This document shows, piece after piece, positions 57,518 through 64,000 of a DNA stretch of 64,000 nt (the first letter of the stretch is position 1; each line of letters starts with the position of its first letter). The notes under the pieces are model-generated. The model was given only the letters and a program-made list of their open reading frames with translations. It did no database searches and was not told the DNA's origin. This DNA is from AP-15 sp963736715. Lineage in GTDB: Bacteria > Pseudomonadota > Alphaproteobacteria > ATCC43930 > CGMCC-115725. The position numbers and the translations under genes were made by a program. The DNA lies in assembly GCA_963736715.1 (NCBI GenBank), contig CAVTQA010000027.1:248001-312000 (forward strand), read 5' to 3'.

Positions 57518-58444
57518 TCACGCCGACATCAGGACACGGATATGCGCCGCGGCGCTGGCCGCCAGCGCCGAGAGGTCGTAACCGCCTTCGAGGGTCGCGA
57601 CCAAGCGACCTTTGGCATGACGATAGGCGATTTCGAGCAGCTTCTCGGTGACCCAGGTATAGTCTGCCTCCTCCAGCATCAGCTGGGCCAGAGGATCGCT
57701 CCGGTGGGCATCGAAACCCGCCGAAACTATGATCAGTTCGGGCCGGAAGGCATCGAGCGCCGGCAGGATCCGCTGGGTCACTCCGAATCGGAATTGACTC
57801 GAGCCGGACATCGGGCGCAGCGGCACGTTTACTATGTTGCCGACCCCGGTCTCGCTCGCCGCGCCGGTTCCGGGATATAGTGGATATTGATGCGTCGAGG
57901 CGTAGAACAGGCGGCCGTCCGCCTCGAAGGCCGCCTGCGTGCCGTTGCCGTGATGGACGTCGAAATCGACGACGGCAACGCGGGCAAGGCCGTGCACCTC
58001 GCGCGCCCGCAGGGCGCCGATCGCGGCATTGTTGAAGAGACAGAACCCCATCGCCCGTTGCGGCTCGGCATGATGGCCGGGCGGGCGGACCGCGCAAAAT
58101 GCGTTCTCGGCCTCTTTTGCCACGACCGCATCGACCGCGGCGACGACCGCGCCGGCGGCGCGCAATGCCGCTTCGCCCGAGGCCGGTGACAACACCGTGT
58201 CGGCATCGATCCCGACATGGCCGGTTTTGGGGACCGCTCCGAGAATACCCTCGACGTGCCGCCGGGGGTGGACACGCAACAGATCCTCACGCGCTGCCTG
58301 CGGCGCTTCGCGGCGCTCCAGCCGGGCGAATTCCGGATCGTCGAGCGCCGCCACCACCGCCCGCAACCGGGCCGGCGATTCCGGGTGATGCCGGCCGGGG
58401 TCGTGGTCGAGACAGGCCGGGTGGGTATAAAGAAACGTTGTCAT
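57518..58444 (-). CDS. Histone deacetylase / acetoin-utilization family deacetylase
   Basis: A 308-residue zinc-dependent deacetylase of the arginase/HDAC fold. Motifs are FLYTHPACLDHDPGRHHPESPARL at the start, RPPGHHAEPQRAMGFCLFNNAA (active-site His pair), VVDFDVHHGNGTQAAF (zinc Asp and His), SAGFDAHRSDPLAQL (zinc Asp) and LEGGYDL. Bacterial members deacetylate polyamines, acetylated proteins or small molecules. The ATG at 58444 is preferred to the open-frame start at 58480. It is near, but not clearly part of, the DUF423/glycosyltransferase operon. Confidence 0.93.
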   Translation of the reverse strand: MTTFLYTHPACLDHDPGRHHPESPARLRAVVAALDDPEFARLERREAPQAAREDLLRVHPRRHVEGILGAVPKTGHVGIDADTVLSPASGEAALRAAGAVVAAVDAVVAKEAENAFCAVRPPGHHAEPQRAMGFCLFNNAAIGALRAREVHGLARVAVVDFDVHHGNGTQAAFEADGRLFYASTHQYPLYPGTGAASETGVGNIVNVPLRPMSGSSQFRFGVTQRILPALDAFRPELIIVSAGFDAHRSDPLAQLMLEEADYTWVTEKLLEIAYRHAKGRLVATLEGGYDLSALAASAAAHIRVLMSA

Positions 58445-58519
58445 CGCAGAATCCTCGCAGCCGGGTCGAGTATCGCACACCCGCTTTGATGATAACTACA
58501 GACCTGGCGCGCCCGCTCC

Positions 58520-58888
58520 CTAACGACGGCTGAAGGCATGAAGGGCGAGCGCCGCCCAGCCGACGAGCAAACCTGCGCCACCGAACGGCGTAATCATACC
58601 GAGCCATTCGCGCCCGCTCAGCGCCAGCGCAAAGAGGCTGAGGCTGAACAACAGCATGCCGGCGGCAAAGCTCCAGCCCGCGGCGGTCAGCGCCAGCCCG
58701 AGCTGGCTGCGGGATTGCGCCATCGCAGTCACGGCAATCAGCGCTGCGGCGTGCACCATGCCGTAGAGGGCGCCCGTCCGCAGCAATTCGGCGGCTCGTT
58801 CGCCGGCCGGCAAGTGCGCCGCCGCGGCGCCTGCTGCTACCGACAGGAACCCGCCGAGCGCCGCGGCGACGAGCCACGCCCGGATCAT
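58520..58888 (-). CDS. DUF423 family membrane protein
   Basis: A 122-residue protein with four hydrophobic helices. The N-terminal helix contains the AAALGGFLSVAAGAAAAHLP pattern of DUF423, followed by GALYGMVHAAALIAV and a C-terminal ITPFGGAGLLVGWAAL. Its ATG overlaps the glycosyltransferase stop by four bases. The family is widespread, small and of unknown function in the inner membrane. Confidence 0.88.
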   Translation of the reverse strand: MIRAWLVAAALGGFLSVAAGAAAAHLPAGERAAELLRTGALYGMVHAAALIAVTAMAQSRSQLGLALTAAGWSFAAGMLLFSLSLFALALSGREWLGMITPFGGAGLLVGWAALALHAFSRR

Positions 58889-60108
58889 TGCTGCGCCGCC
58901 TTTTCGCGCAGGGCGGCGTTATAAACGGCGAGGGTCTCGCGGGCGATGATATCCTCGGCGAACTCGCGCTCGACCAAGGCGCGTCCGGCGCATCCCATCG
59001 CTTTGCGGCGCGCGGGATCGCCGGTGAGCGCGGCGATGGCGGCCGCCAATCCGTCGACGTCGCGCGGCGGCACCAGAAGTCCGGTCTCGCCGGCGCGCAC
59101 GACCTCGCGGCAGCCGGGTACATCGCTGGCGACAATAGGACGTGCACAGGCAGCCGCCTCGAGCAGCGCCTTTGGCACGCCTTCGCCATAGGTCGAAGGC
59201 AGCACGGCGATCGCCGCCCGGCGCCACACGGTGCGGACATCGGCGACCGGGCCGAGCCAAGCAACGCCGGGGTCGGCGGTCAGCGAAACCAGTGATTCCG
59301 CACTCAACGAGCCACGGTTGTCAGGATCGGTCGGTCCCGCCATCAGCAGTTCGACTGGCAGGCCGCGCCCACGGAGAAGTTGGATTGCGGCGACGGCGTC
59401 GAGCACGCCTTTGTCGCGCAGCATACGCGAGACGAGCGCGATCGTCACGGTCGTGGCTTCAGGATCGGGTAGCGGGCGAAAGTGGTTACAGTCGACGCCA
59501 GACCCCCTGATCAACGTGATGCGGTGCGGGGCAATCCCGAGTGCTGTCAGGGCGTCGCGGTCCTCCGGGTTCTGCACAATGACCCAACCCCGTCCTCTAC
59601 CCGCAACACGCAGCGCGATGCCCAGCGACGGCCGCCGCAATCTCGCGACAAAGCTCGCGGCCGAGAAACGGGAACCCAGACCCATTATCGAATCGATCGC
59701 CACCGGAGCACCTTCCGGGGTCGGGAAGGCGCGGCGCAGCGCGATGCCGCCGAACAGCACCGATTTCAGCGCGATGTGATGGACAAGGTCGGGCTGCTCG
59801 GCGCGATAGAGCCCGGCGATTTCGGAAATTGCCCGTCGGGCGCCCACCAGCCCGTCCCCGCGCCGCCGCCAGCCGATCGGGCGCAAGCCGAAACCCTCGT
59901 CGCAAATCCGATCGCCATGCGCGCGCACGCGTGTCGCGACCACGACATCGAAACCGGCCGCCCGGGCGGCGCGCGCTGCGGGGAGACGGTGCGAGCAGAA
60001 GTACCAATCCTCTGTGACGAGAAACAGGAGCTTTGGCCGCCGCACCGCGGCGGGCGCCGCGGGCCCTGGCGGCAGGCTCAGCGATTCTGTGATAACGGAG
60101 AGGGCCAC
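58885..60108 (-). CDS. Glycosyltransferase family 4 protein
   Basis: A 407-residue GT-B fold glycosyltransferase. The N-terminal domain starts KLLFLVTEDWYFCSHRLPAARAARAAGFDV. The C-terminal nucleotide-sugar domain has the RMLRDKGVLDAV segment, then PSTYGEGVPKALLEAAACARPIVASDVPGCREVV with its conserved EGxxxxxLEA-type motif. It likely transfers a sugar from a UDP/GDP donor to a lipid-linked acceptor at the cytoplasmic membrane, for surface polysaccharide. It overlaps DUF423 by four bases and is divergent from the epimerase gene, with which it is probably functionally linked. Confidence 0.92.
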   Translation of the reverse strand: MALSVITESLSLPPGPAAPAAVRRPKLLFLVTEDWYFCSHRLPAARAARAAGFDVVVATRVRAHGDRICDEGFGLRPIGWRRRGDGLVGARRAISEIAGLYRAEQPDLVHHIALKSVLFGGIALRRAFPTPEGAPVAIDSIMGLGSRFSAASFVARLRRPSLGIALRVAGRGRGWVIVQNPEDRDALTALGIAPHRITLIRGSGVDCNHFRPLPDPEATTVTIALVSRMLRDKGVLDAVAAIQLLRGRGLPVELLMAGPTDPDNRGSLSAESLVSLTADPGVAWLGPVADVRTVWRRAAIAVLPSTYGEGVPKALLEAAACARPIVASDVPGCREVVRAGETGLLVPPRDVDGLAAAIAALTGDPARRKAMGCAGRALVEREFAEDIIARETLAVYNAALREKAAQQ

Positions 60109-60209
60109 GTCGAAACACGCGAGGGTCGGGTCGGCATCAGGATCTCTCTAATGCATCTGGGTTGGGATCGGTTGGATTATCGGCGAGGCGATCGCGCCGA
60201 GGGTGGCGC

Positions 60210-61145
60210 TTGACACGAATCCTGGTGACCGGTGCAACCGGCTTTATCGGCCGCACGCTGTGCGTAAGCCTCGCCGAGCGCGGCCATACCGTGCTCGGGC
60301 TGTCCCGGCGTCCAGCGGAACCCATCCGGGGCGTCGCACTTCGCCAGATCGGAGATATCGGCGCCACGACCGACTGGTCGGGGCATCTCGACGGTATCGA
60401 CATCGTTGTGCATCTGGCCAGCCGCGCCCACCCTTCGGGAGGGGAGGGAGCAGATCAAAGCGAGGCGGAGGCCGCGCGGGTCCTGGCACACTCTGCAGCA
60501 AAAGTCAGGGTGCGCCGGCTGATCCATATGAGTTCGGTCCGCGCGATGAGCGAGGCCACGCCGCCGGGAGCGCCGCTTCGCGAGAGCGACCCGCCGCGCC
60601 CCAGCGATCCTTATGGCCGCGGCAAACTCGCGATCGAGCGCGCCCTGCAAACTGCGGCGCGGGAAACCGGGATCGAGATCGTCATTCTGCGCCCGCCGCT
60701 GGTCTACGGTCCCGGCGTGAAGGCAAATTTCCGGGCACTGATGCGCCTCGTCGCGAGCGGGCTGCCGCTGCCTCTCGCCGGGATCGACAATCGCCGCAGC
60801 CTGATCTTCATCGACAATCTCGTCGATCTCGTTGGTCGCGCTTGCCTGCATCCTGGCGCGGCCGGGCGGGTGCTGCTGGCGCGGGACGCGGCTGACCTGT
60901 CGACACCCGAGCTGATCCGGATCCTCGTCGCCGGGCTGGGGAGGCCGGCCCGGCTCTTTGCTGTACCGCAACCCGCTTTGGCCGCGCTTTGCCGAGTTCC
61001 GACGGTAGGTCCATTGCTCGCCCGGCTGACCCTTTCGCTGCAGGTCGATGATGCGGAGACGCGCGCCGCGCTCGATTGGCGGCCCCAAATTCCGCCCGAA
61101 ATCGGGCTGGCCGCGACGGCAAGTGCCTTTCGCGCCCGGCCGTAA
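60210..61145 (+). CDS. NAD-dependent nucleotide-sugar epimerase/dehydratase (SDR)
   Basis: A 311-residue extended SDR. TRILVTGATGFIGRTLC is the NAD-binding motif, HMSSVRAMSE is the serine segment, and PYGRGKLAIERAL is the YxxxK catalytic pair. LRPPLVYGPGVKANFRALMRLV is typical of nucleotide-sugar 4-epimerases in polysaccharide loci. The first in-frame codon consistent with the fold is TTG at 60210 with GAGGGTGG upstream; an earlier TTG at 60162 is also possible. It is divergent from the glycosyltransferase. Confidence 0.88.
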   Translation: MTRILVTGATGFIGRTLCVSLAERGHTVLGLSRRPAEPIRGVALRQIGDIGATTDWSGHLDGIDIVVHLASRAHPSGGEGADQSEAEAARVLAHSAAKVRVRRLIHMSSVRAMSEATPPGAPLRESDPPRPSDPYGRGKLAIERALQTAARETGIEIVILRPPLVYGPGVKANFRALMRLVASGLPLPLAGIDNRRSLIFIDNLVDLVGRACLHPGAAGRVLLARDAADLSTPELIRILVAGLGRPARLFAVPQPALAALCRVPTVGPLLARLTLSLQVDDAETRAALDWRPQIPPEIGLAATASAFRARP

Positions 61146-61204
61146 CGAGAACCCGCCCAGTGCCGCGGTGTTCTCTATGCGAACCTCAGGAATGAGCCCG
61201 CCCG

Positions 61205-61528
61205 ATGCCCGCCATCACCGAAGACACCAGATTGATCCAACACGCGCTCGCCTATGCGATCGAGCTTTACCGAGAGTTGAGCGAAGAGAATGGCGCGCCC
61301 AGCCTCGGCACGCAGAACCAGGTGGTGGATTTCATTCTCTCCGACCCGGAGCTGCGCGCGGCGGTTTCGCGATGGGGTCGGCTCGTCGACATTGGTGAGG
61401 CGACGACCGCGCCGCCGCAGCGGTTGCCGTGCGACGCCGCCTACCGGCGGATCAGGGGTTATCTTCAATCGATCATGGATCAGCCGGTTTTCACTCGGCC
61501 CGGACAGGAGCCCCCTGATCGGCGCTGA
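61205..61528 (+). CDS. Small hypothetical protein, unknown function
   Basis: The 107-residue product (LIQHALAYAIELYRELSEENG, QNQVVDFILSDPELRAAVSRWG) is predicted to be mainly helical, acidic at the start, with no cysteine or membrane segment. It lies between the epimerase and yajQ on the same strand. Its composition is that of an expressed cytoplasmic protein, but I recognise no family. Confidence 0.6.
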   Translation: MPAITEDTRLIQHALAYAIELYRELSEENGAPSLGTQNQVVDFILSDPELRAAVSRWGRLVDIGEATTAPPQRLPCDAAYRRIRGYLQSIMDQPVFTRPGQEPPDRR

Positions 61529-61584
61529 TTTTGTTTTGCCGGCGCGCTATATCGGACGAAATGTTATCGAGTGGAGAGACGGCC

Positions 61585-62070
61585 GTGCCGAGCTTCGACA
61601 TCGTTTCGCGGATCGAGCTTGCCGAAGTCGACAACGCCCTCGCGGGAATAACGCGCGAGATTGGGACGCGCTTCGACTTCAAGGGCAGCAAATGCAAGGT
61701 CGAGCGTCAGGAGGGAGTGCTCAACGTCGTCGCCGACGACGAGCTCAAGCTGAAGCAGATGCACGAGTTGTTGAAGGTGCATCTGACGCGCCGGAAAGTC
61801 GACCCTGCGGCTTTGGACTATAAGGCGCCGGAGAAGGCGTCGGGCAATACGCTGAAGCAGACGATTGTGCTGCGGCAAGGCGTCGACGCTGATCTTGCCA
61901 GACAGCTGATCCGCGAGATCAAGGACAGCAAGCTGAAGGTGCAGGTGTCGATCCAGGGCGACGAGCTGCGCGTCACCGGCAAGAAGCGCGACGATTTGCA
62001 GGCGGCGATCGCCGTGGCGCGCGGCATGAAGATCGAGCAGCCCCTGCAATACGTCAACTTCCGCGACTAG
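61585..62070 (+). CDS. yajQ: YajQ family nucleotide-binding protein
   Basis: The 161-residue protein PSFDIVSRIELAEVDNALAGITREIGTRFDFKGSKCKVE ending QPLQYVNFRD is a full-length YajQ. Homologues bind cyclic di-GMP or tRNA and act with transcription regulators. The start is GTG at 61585 with GGAGAG upstream; an ATG at 61561 would add eight atypical residues. Confidence 0.95.
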   Translation: MPSFDIVSRIELAEVDNALAGITREIGTRFDFKGSKCKVERQEGVLNVVADDELKLKQMHELLKVHLTRRKVDPAALDYKAPEKASGNTLKQTIVLRQGVDADLARQLIREIKDSKLKVQVSIQGDELRVTGKKRDDLQAAIAVARGMKIEQPLQYVNFRD

Positions 62071-62146
62071 CAGCCGCCGGCCCGCCGGTTGTCTCGATCG
62101 ACGCCCCGGGTTAGCTTCTTCGCATCGAGCGAGAGGTAGAAATCCG

Positions 62147-63073
62147 ATGCGGCTGGGTTTTATCGGCACCGGGACGATGGGTGCGCCGATGGCCGGGTGT
62201 CTGATCGATGCCGGCTACCAGCTGACGGTCTACGATGTCAGGTCCGATGCGACCGCCGCGCTTTGTGCCCGCGGCGCACACTCGGCGGAAGATCCGGCTG
62301 GTGTTGCCCGCGGAAGTGAAGTCGTGTTCACCTCGCTACCCGGCCCCGCGGAGATGGAGCATGCCGCGCTCGACCCGGTGAACGGGATTCTCACAGCGTT
62401 GCAACAGGGCGGCGCCTATATCGACATGACCACGAATGCGCCGGCGGTGGCGCGACGCGTCGCTGAGGCTTGCCGGGCGCGTGGCGTCGATATGCTCGAC
62501 GCTCCGGTGAGCGGGCGTCCTCCGACAATGACGGCCATGGTCGGCGGTGACGAAGCGGTGTTCGCTCGCTGCCGGCCGCTGCTCGCGGCGATGGCCGGGA
62601 ACATCTTTTATGTCGGCGGGCCGGGCGCCGGCTGCGCCGCCAAGCTGGTCACTCAGTATCTCGGCTATACCAACTTCATCGCGGCGCTCGAGGGCATGCT
62701 GATTGGCGCCAAAGCGGGGATCGATCTCGGCGTGCTGGCGCAGATCGTACCGGTGAGCGCGGGGGCCAGCAGGACCTTCGACAACATCCCGCGCTCGGTA
62801 TTGCCTGGCTCGTTCACTGCCGGCGGAACGCTGGACATTGTCGCGAAGGATCTCCAGCTCGCTTGCGAACTGGCGCGTGAAGTCGGGGCGCCCGCCCATT
62901 TGGGTCTCCTCGCGCATGACGTGCTGCGCCGCGCGCAGGCGCAGGGCTGGGGGCAGGAAGGTTTTCCGGTCGCCGCGCGGATCCTCGAGGCAATGGCCGG
63001 CGCCGAGCTCCGCGCGCCGGTTGGGGACGTGGCCGGCTATCAAACCGAAGACCCCAGACGCGGAAGAACCTAG
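62147..63073 (+). CDS. 3-hydroxyisobutyrate dehydrogenase family protein
   Basis: A 308-residue beta-hydroxyacid dehydrogenase. It has N-terminal LGFIGTGTMGAPMAGCLIDAGY (NAD(P)-binding), DAPVSGRPPTMTAMVGGDE (substrate motif) and GCAAKLVTQYLGYTN with the catalytic lysine. The family reduces or oxidises small beta-hydroxyacids such as 3-hydroxyisobutyrate, tartronate semialdehyde or succinic semialdehyde. A GAGAGG ribosome site precedes the ATG. The Rieske oxygenase gene begins 10 bases downstream, suggesting one catabolic operon. Confidence 0.9.
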   Translation: MRLGFIGTGTMGAPMAGCLIDAGYQLTVYDVRSDATAALCARGAHSAEDPAGVARGSEVVFTSLPGPAEMEHAALDPVNGILTALQQGGAYIDMTTNAPAVARRVAEACRARGVDMLDAPVSGRPPTMTAMVGGDEAVFARCRPLLAAMAGNIFYVGGPGAGCAAKLVTQYLGYTNFIAALEGMLIGAKAGIDLGVLAQIVPVSAGASRTFDNIPRSVLPGSFTAGGTLDIVAKDLQLACELAREVGAPAHLGLLAHDVLRRAQAQGWGQEGFPVAARILEAMAGAELRAPVGDVAGYQTEDPRRGRT

Positions 63074-63083
63074 GAGAGCGGCG

Positions 63084-64000
63084 ATGGCGACTGCACGGGC
63101 ACAAGGGTATCGCAAGGGTCTCGTGGATGTCGCAGCCGGGCAGATCAGCCGCGAGATCTTTGTCAACGACGAGATCTACCGCGAGGAGCTGGAGCGGGTA
63201 TTCGCGCGCTCCTGGCTCTTTGTCGGGCATGAGAGCCAGATCCCGAACCCCGGCGATTTCTTTGTGTCGTCGATGGGCGAAGAGTTGGTGATCCTGTGCC
63301 GCGACCGGGCAGGTCAGATCAACGTTTTCCTCAATTCCTGCCGCCACCGCGGCATGAAGGTGTGCCGCTATGACGAGGGCAACACCGCTGTCTTCACCTG
63401 CCCCTATCACGGCTGGAGCTATTCGACCAACGGCCGGCTCGTCGGCGTCCCCTATTTCCGCGAGGCCTATCGCTCACAGCTCGACCGGTCGCAATGGGGC
63501 CTCGTCGAGGTCGCGCAATCGTGCAACTACAAGGGCTCGATCTGGGCGACCTGGGATCCCGCGGCGCCGCCCTTCCGCGAATATCTCGGCGAGTTCGCGA
63601 CGTTTCTGGATCTGATCCTCGACGGCTGGGATGGGCGCGAGGGTCAAGCCGAGGTGTTGTGCGGGGTTCAGAAATGGCTGATCCCGTGCAACTGGAAATT
63701 CCCGGCGGAAAACTTCAGCGGCGATGCCTACCATAATATCAGCCACCGCTCGGTCGATCTCGTCGGGATCGGGCCGAGCGGGCAGAGCCGGCGGGACATG
63801 CCGGAGCGGATGATCAGCCGCCGGCTGCATGTCTGCATCCCCGACCGCGGCCACCAGACGATCGTCTATGTCTTGCCGAAGGACCAGCCGACGCCTCCCG
63901 CCTATCAGAACTCGCCGGAAGTCGCCGAGTATTTCCGGCACTGCGAAGAGGAGCGCCGCCGACGGCGCACCGATCCTCGCGCCAGGCTGATCGGCGCCCC
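63084..64000 (+). CDS. Rieske aromatic-ring-hydroxylating dioxygenase, large subunit (5' part)
   Basis: The gene runs off the window after 305 codons. The Rieske [2Fe-2S] motif is complete: C86-x-H88 and C106-x2-H109 in SCRHRG and CPYHGW. The mononuclear iron site is visible as D214, H217 and H221 in FSGDAYHNISH. Such oxygenases hydroxylate aromatic or heterocyclic acids using electrons from a reductase partner. TAGGAGAG provides the ribosome site. The co-oriented upstream dehydrogenase fits a small-acid or aromatic degradation pathway. Confidence 0.92.
   Translation, partial: MATARAQGYRKGLVDVAAGQISREIFVNDEIYREELERVFARSWLFVGHESQIPNPGDFFVSSMGEELVILCRDRAGQINVFLNSCRHRGMKVCRYDEGNTAVFTCPYHGWSYSTNGRLVGVPYFREAYRSQLDRSQWGLVEVAQSCNYKGSIWATWDPAAPPFREYLGEFATFLDLILDGWDGREGQAEVLCGVQKWLIPCNWKFPAENFSGDAYHNISHRSVDLVGIGPSGQSRRDMPERMISRRLHVCIPDRGHQTIVYVLPKDQPTPPAYQNSPEVAEYFRHCEEERRRRRTDPRARLIGA

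Overview
This 64 kb window is chromosomal DNA of a GC-rich bacterium, most likely an alphaproteobacterium. The evidence is a tightly overlapping xseB-ispA-dxs operon, an overlapping accD-folC pair, a groES-groEL operon behind a CIRCE-type operator, a cytidine deaminase, Ku, YajQ, SurE, DUF192 and DUF423 proteins, several CaiB/BaiF CoA-transferases and a Rieske oxygenase. The order is not resolved. Gene content fits a metabolically versatile soil or water organism.

Layout. 1-9.4 kb: end of a branched-chain amino-acid binding protein, class II photolyase, a proline-rich membrane protein, the minus-strand operon F420-reductase-like / accD / folC / MetE-like, then a phytoene-desaturase-like flavoprotein. 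9.4-15.5 kb: a 1748-residue kinase-like / AAA ATPase / GAF / adenylate-cyclase protein and a methyltransferase. 15.8-33.7 kb: FadL porin, hydrolases, SDR, VanZ, FecB-type binding protein, cytidine deaminase, Cys/Met PLP enzyme coupled to a CNBD-containing Na+/H+ antiporter, DUF192, Ku, a hairpin-rich intergenic region, groESL, a VOC protein and surE.

33.7-50.5 kb is a disturbed accessory zone. It holds two inserts of about 5-6 kb, each flanked by direct copies of a broken gene. The first lies between two CoA-transferase copies and carries an Eco57I-like restriction-modification gene. That gene has a frameshift and, in its last codons, an IS3-family element whose ends and 3-bp target duplication can be read. 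The second lies between two copies of a B12-type radical SAM gene. It carries a cyclase gene that lost its catalytic domain, two further TPR paralogues and an unrecognised 427-residue protein with ATP-grasp-like features. Between the inserts are a truncated HpcH/HpaI lyase and a fluoroacetate-dehalogenase-like hydrolase.

50.5-64 kb is ordered again: CoA-transferase, pirin, extradiol-type VOC protein, dxs-ispA-xseB, HDAC-family deacetylase, DUF423, glycosyltransferase, epimerase, YajQ, 3-hydroxyisobutyrate-dehydrogenase-like enzyme and the start of a Rieske oxygenase.

Caution: most frameshifts here are +1 changes within short homopolymers, and two fall in ispA, which should be essential. Some apparent pseudogenes may therefore be consensus errors. 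The IS insertion, truncated gene copies and cyclase-domain deletion cannot be explained that way. The best candidates for something undescribed are the TPR / 427-aa / radical SAM cluster (42.7-50.5 kb) and the four-hairpin region upstream of groESL.
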